A DNA stretch of 64,000 nt, taken from the NCBI GenBank assembly GCA_018873225.1, contig JAEILZ010000004.1, positions 2,356,001 to 2,420,000 of the forward strand, given 5' to 3'. Source of the stretch: [Phialemoniopsis] sp. UDSM-2020 (lineage: Eukaryota > Ascomycota > Sordariomycetes > Thyridiales > Thyridiaceae). Shown here piece after piece: positions 34,795-44,883 of this stretch. Position numbers and translations under genes: made by a program. Below the pieces are notes generated by a model that saw nothing but the letters and a program-made list of their open reading frames with translations, made no database searches and had not been told where the DNA came from. Numbering within the stretch: the first letter of the stretch is position 1; every line of letters begins with the position of its first letter.

Positions 34795-35254
34795 ATGCCT
34801 GCTCGTATCGCCATTGCCAACGCGGCCGCTGCCGCAGCTCGCCCGGTCACCGTCGCCGGCAGCCAGATGCTCCTGCGGAGAAGCATCGCGACCACCGCCA
34901 GCTTGAGACACAAGGAGAGTGCGAGCCGTAAGTCCGGAGACCTCCACACCTGACTTCCAACTTGTGGGAAAATGCAATTGGGATACAAGCAGCTTACCTC
35001 TCTTGTCTTTTACAGATAACCCGGACACGCACGAGGTCGACAAGCACAAGGGCGACCTGCTCAAGAAGCACAAGGACGGCCAGGCCCACTGGAAGCCCGA
35101 GCTCGCCTCGGACAGCGAGGAGGCCGTCAAGGCCGACCGCTCCGAGGCTAACGGCGGGAGCCCGGCCGAGGCCATGAAGAAGCTGCAGGAGCGCACCAAG
35201 AAGGCCGCCGAGGAGACGTCCAAGGCGGGCACTAGCATGCGGGACGGCCTATGA
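34795..35254 (+). CDS. Small charged protein, probably mitochondrial
   Basis: Exons 34795-34927 and 35016-35254, 123 aa; the intron donor GTAAGT and acceptor TACAG keep the frame and split a His codon. The N terminus (about 40 residues) is rich in Ala, Arg and Ser, lacks acidic residues and includes RRSIATTASLRH, a good mitochondrial presequence. The mature part is very hydrophilic (HKGDLLKKHKDGQAHWK, ELASDSEEAVKADRSE, MKKLQERTKKAAEE) with no membrane span, resembling LEA-like or inhibitor-type small matrix proteins. I do not recognise a named family. The 5' leader is strongly pyrimidine-rich, typical of well-expressed fungal genes. Convergent with the JmjC gene. Confidence 0.75.
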
Positions 35255-35950
35255 AGGAGAGACAAGAGAGTCCCGTCTCCTTGCGGAGGGATCAGGCCTT
35301 GATCTTAGTTTTTTGGAATTCGGAGCATGTATCGTTGTACTTCCCCACGAGAGGAGAACATGAGGATGCTTCTGGGAAGAGAAGATTGTGCATTATGCAC
35401 TAGACCAAGATCAGTTGTATCGATAGTTGGGGCGGCACCTTAGCATTAAAGGCGTGATAGTGGACTGGCTCTTTTGGCATCAGATTATTGCATTGGCATT
35501 CTATCAAATCTCGCCCTCTATGCATGTGATCGGCCCATTCTGTAGGTGAGCTAGAGCTTCAAGAAGTTTGATATAAACACCTAGTAAATTTTGGAGGCAC
35601 TGGCTCATGGCGAGGGCTAGATCTTACCTATTTGAGGAAACATGATAAGACGCATCAAATATCAGGAAACCTCCTTCTGTCCGATCGCAGTCACGGAGCT
35701 TCACGTTCACGGCGGTAAGGTGGCTAAGCCACCTTACCCTCGTCGGGTCTTCATCTGTGTTCCTATTTTGTTCTTTATTGTCATTGTGGCAAGTAGCGTG
35801 CTCTACACTGGAGCGTCCAGCAATGCCATCTTCGGCAATCTGCCTTTTACTGACAGGGGGTATTCGAGAAATCAGCTAACTATCCGAGCCAAGCAAGCAA
35901 AGCAGCTCGCTCGTCCAAGTTCCAAAACAGCAAAAATGCATTGATCCGCC
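35255..35950. other. Convergent 3' region, 0.7 kb, with a perfect hairpin
   Basis: Both flanking genes end here. The region contains the inverted repeat at 35715-35737 and no recognisable gene. Confidence 0.6.
35715..35737. repeat. Perfect 10-bp inverted repeat with 3-nt loop
   Basis: Arms GTAAGGTGGC (35715-35724) and GCCACCTTAC (35728-35737) flank TAA. It could form a strong hairpin in RNA from either strand and sits between two convergent gene ends. Confidence 0.85.
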
Positions 35951-38900
35951 TCAGATCGCCCGCCCACCACGACCTCTGCCCCGACCCCGACCCCGACCGC
36001 GGAAGCCTCCTCGACCCCGGATAGCGGTGCCTCGCACTGCACCTCCGGCGCCTGGCAATCTCGCCGGAATGTCGTCGTCGTCCGAGTCAGAATCAGATAC
36101 AGAGACAGACACCGAGGGACTAGCTGGCGGCGTCTCATCGTAGCCCACCGATCCATCTTCGTCGTCAGACGAGCCTAGTCGAACAACCGTGGGCCCGGAG
36201 CGCACTGGGGGTGGCGATGGGCTCGGGCTACTCTCGACAGGCTCTGGCGATGCGACTGGCTCTGGTGAGACCATTGGCACTGGCGAAACAACCTGGAGCG
36301 CCTCCTCATCATTGGCATCCGCCATGGGTGTGTCGGCGAACGGGTCATCCTCCTCAACAGGAGGAGGCGTGGGCCCCGGAGCAGGACTAGGCGAAGAACG
36401 AGCCGCCACCGGAGGTGTCTCTTCCACCTGGGGAGTGTTGGTGCCAGACGCCCGAGGAGTCGATCTCCCGCTCCCGGCGCCTCCTCCGCGTCCGCCGCGC
36501 GACTTCCGGCCCACCATCTTGAACTTGCCTCCACGCCGGGCAACGCGCTGAGCCATAGTCAAGCCGCTGACATCGGCGGGTGAGGCAGATCGACGAGACC
36601 GTGCAGCTGTTGGCTTCTTTGCCGAGCTGGTAGCAGCAGCTGCCGCAGGGTTCTTTGGAGGCCGTCCCCTTCGCTTGGGAGCGGGGGCAGGTGTTGCAAC
36701 AGGCGCATCTGCTTGTTCGGCATCACCTTCTTGCGTGCCAGTCGTCGGCCCATCTTCCTCTGCGAGCTCGGCAGCAAGCTGAGCCTCGAGTGCTCCAATC
36801 ATGCTATCATCGTCGTCGTCAAGCTCAGGTCTACCCGAGGCCTGGGCAACCGCAATATCTGGGGCTGCGGGCTCGCCAGTACCAGCATCACCGAGCAATG
36901 ACTTCCTTCCCGGCCGGCCGCGCTTCCTGGGCGGTTCGCTTGCAGGTGTCGCTGCTTTCTCGCCATCGATATCAGCACTCTGGGTAGATGGGCCAACATC
37001 GGACTTGCGTGGGCGGCCTCGCTTCTTTGCACCGGTATTCGGAGTGGAAGTGGAAGCCACCTTTGGCGCCTTTCGGGTCGCAGCAGTCGCCTTACGTGCT
37101 TGACCAGTGAGCGCACGAATGGCCTCTGAGGCCAGATCCAACGGATCGTTACTCCGTTTCTCTGCAGGCTCAGTGGCAGGAGGCTCGGCGGCGGCAGGCT
37201 TGGGCTGCCTCTTTTGCACAATCTCATAGAATTCTTCGGCGCCGTCGTCTACCTCTGCGTACGACAACATGGGCTTGGCATGGCGCAAGGACGGGATATT
37301 AGCCTCGTATGGCAAGAGGCCGGTCACTTCCTCTTCAACTTCGTCTTCGCCCTCTGCTTCGCCTTGTTCACCAGTCTCTCCCTCTGCTGCCCCATCTGTC
37401 TGCTGTGGTGTGTTTAATATCGATGCTTCGCCACTGAGCAGGGCAGGATCGACGTTGAGAGCATCTTCGCCGTCGACTTCTTTCTCAACTCGAGGCTTCT
37501 TCTTATGTGACTTTGGTGCTCGGAAATCGGGATCATCGTCATTCATCAGCTTGGCACGCCTCTTTGCAGCTCGTAGAGTCTTCTTGGCGTATTCCGACTC
37601 TTCATCAACAACCATGCTGTCGGTATCCGGGGCTTGATATGGGTCGAAAAGAATCTTGTCGGGACTGTCATCTTGTTGGTAGTAACCCAGGCCGAGCATT
37701 CGTTCTGCCCCAAAGGCGGATGGGTCGGGATAAGCGGCAGGCTCATTATAAAGAGCAGGATCAATAGACTCAGCCAGAGACATATCCGCTGTTGGTGCTT
37801 GCCCTTGCGCGACCTGGGGCGAGTCTACCTCCACGTTCTGAGATGCGGACTGTTGACTCTCAGCGATGGCGAGCGCCGCACCAACCACATCTCCCATCTG
37901 ACCCTCCTTCGCCTTCTCCGCGTCCGCCTGCTGTCTGAGGCGCTGCATACGAGCGGTGTCTTGACTATGGCCCGCCTCTCCGACCTTGCTAAGCCAGCCT
38001 AGATTGTGCAATCGGAAGTCGACCAAAGCGTCGACGCTACGATCGTCGGCTATGCTACGGGTATCGTGACCAAGTAGCGTATTCTTTGGGATGTACGGAG
38101 TGGTATTGCCAGCCCGACGGCAGGCGCCGCAGTTGCATATCTTCCTGCATTTGGGACACTGCCACCTCTCTTCTTGCATGACATCTTGGGGCATCATGTC
38201 AAAACCACGATAGAGATTGCCGAAGCAGTAGGCCTCGGTGCAGCCTGGCGTCGAGCAGAAGGCCAGTCTGTATGTGAAGTCTTTACGACAACACACGTGG
38301 CAGCGATACACGTCGCCTTTCTTCTCCTTCTTCTTCTTTTTCTTCTTGACAACTAGACCGTTCTCATCGACCTCGGGCTCCGATGGCTCGAGGACTTCCT
38401 TCTCCTCTGGCTTGGTTATGTCGCGGAACGGCCGGCGCCGCAACTGTTCTTGGCATATCTGTGCCACAGACTTCTTCCCGGTCTTCTTTCGAGCGATCTC
38501 GAGCGGAGGTGGGGTCAGCTCGAGATCGATGAAGCCATCGTTCTCGGTAACCATGGCGCGCCATTCGTCGTAGTTGTTTACTAGCTCAGACCACTGCCAC
38601 TGCTCGCACCATTGCAGACCCGAGATGCAGAGACATGAACGGCCCATGGCGTAGCACTCCATACAGATGTCATACGTATCCTCAATCACATTCTTATTGT
38701 CGTCGATGAGTTGTCTGACGCAATGTTTGCAAGTAAGGAACCTGTTGAAGATATTGGCTCGACAGTAGGCACAAGTGACGTTGGAATCAAATTCGATGAA
38801 CTCGACATTGTGCTCTTTGTTGGCGAATATCTCGTCGGTGATTATCTCGGTGAAGAGGCCGAAGAGCTTTCGGAAATCCGCCTTGAGCCGGTCTTTCTCC

Positions 38901-40012
38901 GGGCTCTCACCCCGTTCGATGCCTAGCAAACCCAGACCGTCGAACTTATCGTTGTACCGCAACAGTTCGTAATACTTGCGAAGAGTATAGTAGATGATGG
39001 CCTTGTTCTTGTACTGCTCGTCACGGCAGACCAGCCGGGCTTTTGGAAGCGCCTCGTGGAGTGCTAATTCCAGCGTGTCGCACGTGGTCCGATTCCACGC
39101 GACCTTCATGGTTCTCGTGCCTCTATTCCAGACTTGGTGAGTAGCCAGCGGGGGAATGAGGATAAGGTCCCCAAGCTTCTGTTCCACGATGTAGACTGGG
39201 AACGTTGCCTTCTTCCAGGCGTTGATCTGAGCAAAGTGCTTCTCGATCTCGACGTCGTGGCCAAGCATAGACAAGAAGTACTCTCTGACAACCTCTCGAT
39301 CTTTGGTCTCGGTCATGAACCAGATGGAAGACCCAGGCTTTTCTTGGCCTTCGCTTCCAGACGTCTCGACCATGACGTTCTGTCCCAGACTTCCACACAT
39401 CTCTCTGTGTGCAGGAGTGTATGTGCCTTCATGTCCAATGTAGCACATCAGGTTTTGTGCCCTCATCTCTTCCGGCAAACTACTCATCAGGTCACCCGCC
39501 GGTACTGCACGTTTCGTGTCGATCTTATCGTTCAGATAGAAGAAGTTTCGCGGCAAGACCTTTTGCAAGCGCTCGTGCCACTCGGGAGGGCAGTCGATGT
39601 CTTTGAGATACAGGCGCTGTCGAATGTCATCGCGGAAATTTGTCGGGGTGTATTGGTTGGTCAGAGGTTTCATTGACCGCAAATAATGACCCATGGTGAA
39701 TTTGATGTTGGTCTCGGCAGGGATGTCGCGAACGAACTCTTGCTGCTTGTCGTATGTCTGCTCGAGCCATTCGGCACTGAACAGCGATGTGTCGAACTCC
39801 GTGTCCCATCGTTCTATGACCAGCGGCTTCCCGCGCTGGAGAATCTGAATGTTGATGAGCCTCTCAAGCTCCAGTGGCGATAGACCTTTGATATGTTCTG
39901 CGCCGATGCGCAACGCCCATTCAAAGTTGGGGGTAGAATCGACCAGAGTGTTGAGGTCGAGATCTGGCGGGATCGGATCGAACTTCGCCTGCGGGTGGAG
40001 TGAAGTCGGCAT
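35951..40012 (-). CDS. JmjC-domain protein with CDCA7-like zinc finger and AT-hooks
   Basis: Single uninterrupted 1353-codon exon. The JmjC-like fold lies at about residues 185-310: H202 and E204 (AHREMCGSLGQN) and H292 (PPLATHQVWN) make an HxE...H metal triad, but the position that normally holds the 2-oxoglutarate-binding Lys (GKxxW) reads G-S-S-I-W (S228). A first Cys cluster is at 414-465. A second at 571-631 (CHVCC, C586, C591, C596, C619, CRKICNCGAC) is a zf-4CXXC_R1 motif, as in CDCA7. Three AT-hooks (RGRP) are near 1000, 1033 and 1117, and the C terminus is an RG-rich tail. Acidic low-complexity regions link these. This composition indicates a chromatin protein; histone demethylation is possible but unproven. 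Divergent from COQ2. Confidence 0.85.
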   Translation of the reverse strand: MPTSLHPQAKFDPIPPDLDLNTLVDSTPNFEWALRIGAEHIKGLSPLELERLINIQILQRGKPLVIERWDTEFDTSLFSAEWLEQTYDKQQEFVRDIPAETNIKFTMGHYLRSMKPLTNQYTPTNFRDDIRQRLYLKDIDCPPEWHERLQKVLPRNFFYLNDKIDTKRAVPAGDLMSSLPEEMRAQNLMCYIGHEGTYTPAHREMCGSLGQNVMVETSGSEGQEKPGSSIWFMTETKDREVVREYFLSMLGHDVEIEKHFAQINAWKKATFPVYIVEQKLGDLILIPPLATHQVWNRGTRTMKVAWNRTTCDTLELALHEALPKARLVCRDEQYKNKAIIYYTLRKYYELLRYNDKFDGLGLLGIERGESPEKDRLKADFRKLFGLFTEIITDEIFANKEHNVEFIEFDSNVTCAYCRANIFNRFLTCKHCVRQLIDDNKNVIEDTYDICMECYAMGRSCLCISGLQWCEQWQWSELVNNYDEWRAMVTENDGFIDLELTPPPLEIARKKTGKKSVAQICQEQLRRRPFRDITKPEEKEVLEPSEPEVDENGLVVKKKKKKKEKKGDVYRCHVCCRKDFTYRLAFCSTPGCTEAYCFGNLYRGFDMMPQDVMQEERWQCPKCRKICNCGACRRAGNTTPYIPKNTLLGHDTRSIADDRSVDALVDFRLHNLGWLSKVGEAGHSQDTARMQRLRQQADAEKAKEGQMGDVVGAALAIAESQQSASQNVEVDSPQVAQGQAPTADMSLAESIDPALYNEPAAYPDPSAFGAERMLGLGYYQQDDSPDKILFDPYQAPDTDSMVVDEESEYAKKTLRAAKRRAKLMNDDDPDFRAPKSHKKKPRVEKEVDGEDALNVDPALLSGEASILNTPQQTDGAAEGETGEQGEAEGEDEVEEEVTGLLPYEANIPSLRHAKPMLSYAEVDDGAEEFYEIVQKRQPKPAAAEPPATEPAEKRSNDPLDLASEAIRALTGQARKATAATRKAPKVASTSTPNTGAKKRGRPRKSDVGPSTQSADIDGEKAATPASEPPRKRGRPGRKSLLGDAGTGEPAAPDIAVAQASGRPELDDDDDSMIGALEAQLAAELAEEDGPTTGTQEGDAEQADAPVATPAPAPKRRGRPPKNPAAAAATSSAKKPTAARSRRSASPADVSGLTMAQRVARRGGKFKMVGRKSRGGRGGGAGSGRSTPRASGTNTPQVEETPPVAARSSPSPAPGPTPPPVEEDDPFADTPMADANDEEALQVVSPVPMVSPEPVASPEPVESSPSPSPPPVRSGPTVVRLGSSDDEDGSVGYDETPPASPSVSVSVSDSDSDDDDIPARLPGAGGAVRGTAIRGRGGFRGRGRGRGRGRGGRAI

Positions 40013-40733
40013 CTTGTCGGGGAGATCGTGCGCAGTCTAGGCGGACTGCGACGGGGACACTATGAAGCTCGAAGCGCAAGTACAGCACAGCTTAAGGTAT
40101 CACTCGTCTCTGGTGAAAGGCATGCTCGGAGTCATTTGCCTCCAGACTCCACAGACAATCAGGATATCTGTAACACGCCTTCCGGAAGCGCTAGCATGCC
40201 AATCTGAGAACTTGCAAACGATGCAAAGTGAGGGGGTTGCGCGCATCGACGCGATCGTCGAAGGAAGGCTGGACAATTTGAGGTGGAGGAGGGAGGAATG
40301 GTACGCGCTGCCAATCACGAGCTGCCCGCTGAAGCCGCTCCACTGGGGTCGCCCCACTTCTACTGGCAAACCCCGGAACTCAGCTGCAAGGCTGAACAAA
40401 TAATCTTTTGGAGATATCTCTCAGTCAATTGATGAGAATTCATTATGAGCATCTTTGATGCAACTGATGCTCTCTGATATATTGTAGGAGAAGGGCATAA
40501 GGATTGAATTTCTCATCAGAAACCCAATTGGCCCGGTTCTGTGGACATGTGAAGGGAACACTCGAGGTGAGTTCAAGATCTCAATCTGAGATATTCTTTA
40601 TCAAGGTTCGATCTAGTGCTCTATGGCATGGTGCTATCCTGCCACAGAGTCCTGAGATGTCAAGTATCGGAGTGCAGACAAGACTGACCGTTTATTACAG
40701 TCTGCATTTCTCAAAAAATTCCGTGCAGCAGCC
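40013..40733. other. Divergent promoter JmjC gene / COQ2
   Basis: A 721-bp gap between divergent genes. The minus ORF at 40100-40399 and overlapping plus ORF have no recognisable content. Confidence 0.6.
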
Positions 40734-41951
40734 ATGTCGGTTCTGCTGCGCAAGTCGGGGCCCCGGCTCCTGACTACGTCGAGGAGTACGGCATCAGTGG
40801 CTCGACAAATCGGTCCTCGGATTCGATGCAGTATTCTGAGACCGTTTACTCCTCACTTCCAAAAATGTGTCACTTATCATGACACGGCGAGCCGCCGCTC
40901 CCCCAGCTCTACCGGCGGTTCTCTCAAGTCGGATGGGACCGTCACCCTGGACCCGGCCCCCACGTCGGCACCCGCTCCATACTCTGCTCCTAAGACCGGC
41001 ATCCTCTCCAAGCTTCCATCCTCATGGGTGCCGTATGCGGAGCTCATCCGCATCAACAGCCCCTCGGGCACGTATTACCTTTACTTCCCCTGCCTCTTCT
41101 CCACGCTCATGGCTGCGCCAATGGCCGTGCCCATGGCCTCACCACTCTCGGTAGTGGGCTACTCTCTCCTCTTCTTCTCCGGTGCGCTCGTCATGCGTGG
41201 AGCCGGCTGTACCATCAATGATCTTTGGGATCGCAACCTCGACCCGCATGTTGCGCGGACACGACTGCGGCCTATCGCTCGGGGTGCCATCACCCCCTTC
41301 AAAGGTGTCGTCTACACCGGCGTCCAACTTCTCACTGGACTAGCAATTCTGCTCCAGTTCCCTACCTCTTGCCTTTACTATGGCGTCCCTAGTCTACTCT
41401 TCGTGGCATCTTACCCTCTCGCCAAGCGGGTGACATACTACCCACAGTTCGTCCTCGGACTGACATTCTCCTGGGGCGCCATTATGGGGTTCCCAGCTCT
41501 GGGCATCGACCTTCTTTCCAACCAAGCTGCACTGACTGCCGCGTCACTGCTCTATGCGTCCAACATCGCCTGGACCGTCCTCTACGACATGATCTACGCC
41601 CACATGGACATCAAGGATGATGCCAAGGCCGGCATCAAGAGCATTGCGCTGAAGCACGATGCGGACACGAAGAAAGTGCTTAGCGGGCTGGCCGTCGTAC
41701 AGATTGGTCTGCTGGCAGGCGCCGGCATGGCCGCGGGAGCTGGGCCAGCATTCTTCATTGGCAGCTGTGGTGGCGCTCTTGTGACCTTGGGCATCATGAT
41801 CAAGCGTGTCAACCTGAAGAGCGTGAAGGACTGCTGGTGGTGGTTTGTGAACGGATGCTGGATCACGGGTGGCATCATCAGCCTGGGCCTGGGAGCAGAT
41901 TACATGGTGCGGTATCTCGATGAAGGCAAGGAGGACAAGGAGCAGTCCTAG
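40734..41951 (+). CDS. COQ2: 4-hydroxybenzoate polyprenyltransferase, mitochondrial
   Basis: Single exon, 405 aa. It attaches the polyprenyl chain to 4-hydroxybenzoate, an early membrane step of ubiquinone synthesis in the inner mitochondrial membrane. The UbiA-family aspartate motifs are present: NDLWDRNLD (first, NDxxDxxxD) and YDMIYAHMDIKDD (second). About eight hydrophobic spans follow an N-terminal region of about 100 residues that starts MSVLLRKSGPRLLTTSRSTAS, a convincing mitochondrial presequence. RTRLRPIARGAIT after the first Asp motif is the usual substrate-loop signature. Length fits fungal Coq2. Divergent from the JmjC gene and convergent with RPS23. Confidence 0.94.
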   Translation: MSVLLRKSGPRLLTTSRSTASVARQIGPRIRCSILRPFTPHFQKCVTYHDTASRRSPSSTGGSLKSDGTVTLDPAPTSAPAPYSAPKTGILSKLPSSWVPYAELIRINSPSGTYYLYFPCLFSTLMAAPMAVPMASPLSVVGYSLLFFSGALVMRGAGCTINDLWDRNLDPHVARTRLRPIARGAITPFKGVVYTGVQLLTGLAILLQFPTSCLYYGVPSLLFVASYPLAKRVTYYPQFVLGLTFSWGAIMGFPALGIDLLSNQAALTAASLLYASNIAWTVLYDMIYAHMDIKDDAKAGIKSIALKHDADTKKVLSGLAVVQIGLLAGAGMAAGAGPAFFIGSCGGALVTLGIMIKRVNLKSVKDCWWWFVNGCWITGGIISLGLGADYMVRYLDEGKEDKEQS

Positions 41952-42329
41952 TTCCCAACTTTGACCTGTACACTACTTGTAGTCATATGTTAGATCGTGT
42001 AAAATAAGACACCTCCATTGAGTTCCTCAAGATGGTCCTTTTCTGTACGGACGTAGTACATTTAACGCCTCCTATATTCTTTGCCGTGATCAAGCAGTCG
42101 CTCCCCCTTAAAATCGGACCATTTTAACGTCATACAGAGACCATGGAACACGTGCATGTAATAGATCGAGGATGTTGGTGATCAATGATCCTGAATTTCG
42201 GTACTGATCATGTCTACCGGGGAATCTTCAGGTCTCCCTTAACCTATAATGATCCCAATGCAAACAAGCAAAGATGACTCCGCATGCCGATACCGTTCCG
42301 TATTTTTTCCCATGATATCCTCCACACGC
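41952..42329. other. Convergent 3' region COQ2 / RPS23
   Basis: A 378-bp gap holding the 3' ends of two convergent genes; nothing else recognised. Confidence 0.6.
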
Positions 42330-42900
42330 TTAAGACCTGGGCTTCTCCTTCTTCTCCTTCCACAGGGCGAGCAGACCGACACCAGAGACCTTGACGACCT
42401 TGAACCGAACACCGGGAATATCACCCTTGGCCTTGCCCTTGCGACCGAAACCAGCCAGGAGGACCTCGTCGTTCTCGTCGACGAAGTTCAGGCAACCGTC
42501 GTTGGGGACTAAGAAAATTCTGCTGTTAGCCAACCTGTACTCATCTCAAGCCTTTCCTGTCATCGAAAAATCTGCGTCCAGAGCCACCATGCCTCCTAGT
42601 GCCAAATCTTCGACGACACGGGGGTATTGGGGTATTCGTACCGAAAGCGGTGACCTTCTTGCCGTTCTTGATCAACTGAACCCTGACACACTTTCGGATA
42701 GCGGAGTTGGGCTGCTTGGCCTCGACACCGACCTTCTCAAGGACGATGCCCTTGGCGTGGGAGGAACCACCGAAGGGAGAGGACTTGAAGGCGGTACCCA
42801 GGGCACGCTTCTTGTACTGGAGATCGGACCATCGCTGCTCGCGACGGTTGTTGCGCAGCTTGCGCGCGGCGTTGAGACCACGAGGCTTTCCGGCACCCAT
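42330..42900 (-). CDS. RPS23: 40S ribosomal protein S23 (uS12)
   Basis: Exons 42900-42642 and 42508-42330, 145 aa, exactly the eukaryotic length. The sequence is nearly invariant in eukaryotes: [21 protein letters not shown], the [15 protein letters not shown] loop that reaches the decoding centre and carries the conserved proline hydroxylated in other eukaryotes, and the C-terminal [19 protein letters not shown]. The protein helps monitor codon-anticodon pairing in the small subunit. The 133-nt intron has a GTTGGCTAAC branch region. A second intron lies in the 5' leader, ending just before the ATG (listed separately). Confidence 0.97.
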
Positions 42901-43459
42901 GATTGCTATCGAGGAGGCGGCACGTTAGCAGTCGTCCCACGGGGAGAGGTGTGTCGAGAAAGAATGTAGATTAGAAAGAACCAATGTGTTGATTCCTTCG
43001 TCTACTACTCGGGGTCCTTGGGAGTAAACGTACCGACTTATGAATTGATCGCTGCGATGGGGTTCTTCGTGATGTGCTTGAAGGTTGGGGCTGGAATTGT
43101 CACTTTTCTCGCACCACTCGGCAGGCGATTTTTTTGGTAGGGTTTTCTCGCCCTAGCTGGTCACGGGTTTTTGTTGGCCTGTGCAATTTTGATGGATCGG
43201 GCGCTCGAGCCACCAGCCTCACAGTGCTTTTTCAACCTGCCCCGCCGCGACTTCCAGACCAGAGTGGAGACGGCAGGCGCGAAAACAAAGTTCCTTCTCG
43301 TTCAGGCCAAGCCTTATCTTCTTATCTCTTATCTTCATAGGATCGACTTCCCAGTCCCGCTTAATTGCATCTCATTCCGGGACACCAGCTCTTTGGCCAA
43401 CCAGGAGCCTCGTACAATATTGTCGCTGACACCCTCATAGCGCGGGCCATAATGTAGCC
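42901..43459. other. Divergent promoter RPS23 / uncharacterised gene
   Basis: A 559-bp gap that includes the predicted RPS23 leader intron. Nothing else recognised. Confidence 0.6.
42906..43033 (-). other. Predicted intron in the RPS23 5' leader
   Basis: On the minus strand a GTACGT donor (at 43033) and a GATAG acceptor (at 42906) flank 128 nt containing a perfect CTGCTAAC branch site about 20 nt from the acceptor. The acceptor is 5 nt before the RPS23 ATG. Leader introns are common in ribosomal protein genes. Confidence 0.7.
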
Positions 43460-44365
43460 ATGTCTCAAGCTAATAAAGGCAAAGGCAAGCAGAGGGACCC
43501 CCCTCCCACGCTGTTCCTTCATCCCTCCCCAGCCGCATCTCATGTTTCTCTCCCCGGACTCCTGGCGCAAGGCGCCCCAGGCCCAACGAGTGCATCAGCT
43601 GCCGGTATGACTTCGTCGGGAGCACCTCCTTTGTCTCGCACCAGCTCTCTGCTGCGCCAGGATGTAGGCGCGTCGCCCACGAGTCCGCCCGAGGTGCGGA
43701 GGGCTGGCTCCAACTTCTTACGGCCGTCGGGGCTGGGAAACCTCGGGACGGCCTTCTCCATGCCACATCCGCTACGCCAGGAATCAACGCGCACTACCGA
43801 TAGGACGGATGCGCTATGGGCTGAGATGCAGGCCACGCTTGAGGAGGTCGAGCTGTCGGCGTCAGGCGGGACTAGGGTTTTCGGACCTGACCACGACCAC
43901 AAGCTCGCGGAGCTGAGGCAGGCGCAGATCGCGCTGGCTCAGGCTTGGGCAAGGAGCGAGGCCGATGAGGCCATTGAGACCAATCTGTCCGCAGCTGAAG
44001 GAGAGGCTCGGAATCTCAAATCTGCGGTCTCCGGAGGAAAGGACACGGCAGGTGGAGACACCGGCCCTGGAAAGACGGAAGGCGGTGGCAGCACGGCTGG
44101 CAACAGTGCACGTCCCGGAAGCAGTGTGGCTGGTCATGATGCCGATAAGCTCGGAGCGAAAATGGGAGAGGAAACGGAGGTAGACATCCTACTGGCGAGG
44201 AAGCGGAGAGAAGCAAATGACCGATACTTCCAGAGGGTCAATCAGGGGGTGCTGGATGTCGTGGCGAAGCTCGAAGAGGTGGCTGTCGCCATGAGAGCTG
44301 TCGAGCAGGAGAGCAAAGACATATGGGGGGACAGTGAGAGCGTACCCAGCAGTGCAAAGACATGA
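43460..44365 (+). CDS. Uncharacterised fungal protein with C-terminal coiled coil
   Basis: Single exon, 301 aa. The start MSQANKGKGKQRDPPPTLFLHPSP and the next 100 residues are Ser/Pro/Gly-rich and probably disordered. A helical segment (ALWAEMQATLEEVELSA and DHKLAELRQAQIALAQAWARSEAD, about 120-180) is followed by a Gly/Ala/Lys-rich linker and a second helical segment at about 245-293 (EVDILLARKRREANDRYFQR, GVLDVVAKLEEVAVAMRAVEQE). The heptad-like pattern suggests a coiled coil and membership of a protein complex. It recalls small fungal domains of unknown function (perhaps DUF5315), but I cannot confirm that. No catalytic residues, targeting signal or membrane span. The reading frame is clear; the function is unknown. 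Confidence 0.75.
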   Translation: MSQANKGKGKQRDPPPTLFLHPSPAASHVSLPGLLAQGAPGPTSASAAGMTSSGAPPLSRTSSLLRQDVGASPTSPPEVRRAGSNFLRPSGLGNLGTAFSMPHPLRQESTRTTDRTDALWAEMQATLEEVELSASGGTRVFGPDHDHKLAELRQAQIALAQAWARSEADEAIETNLSAAEGEARNLKSAVSGGKDTAGGDTGPGKTEGGGSTAGNSARPGSSVAGHDADKLGAKMGEETEVDILLARKRREANDRYFQRVNQGVLDVVAKLEEVAVAMRAVEQESKDIWGDSESVPSSAKT

Positions 44366-44883
44366 AGCGGCGCTGGGGACACACGAGACACGAAGACCAA
44401 GATTGATTGCATTGCTAGGCGTTCCTTGGAGTCATACAAGCTTAGGACAGCACCTAGTTACAACCCTTATAAATCGATTCGTTAACAACTAGAAGCATCC
44501 TACATGGTGTTTTAATTAATACTAATCCATTGATCGTCAGCTAACAACGCCTTTTCCGACACACTGTCTACGAGCGGGCGTATATCGAAAAGCCGGGGTA
44601 ATGCACTTAGCGCGGCCATGACAAAGCGGGCCACCTTCGGAAGGGCGGGGCGCCACCACATGTCATGCGCTCGCTCTCAATCTGGCAGCTGGGATCCTCT
44701 AATCTCTAGTTAATCAAGGCACCCAGCAATCGAATCATCAATCACTGTCCTCCGCCACTCTTCAACTTTCATCTGCGCAACATCAATCAACACCACGCAA
44801 CAACACACTTCCTCATTCGATAGTCTTATATCATTCGACACCTTATTAATACCCGCCATTATCCCAGTGGTCTCGTCGCAATC
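44366..44883. other. Intergenic, 0.5 kb
   Basis: 3' region of the uncharacterised gene and promoter plus pyrimidine-rich leader of the I9 inhibitor gene. Nothing else recognised. Confidence 0.6.
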
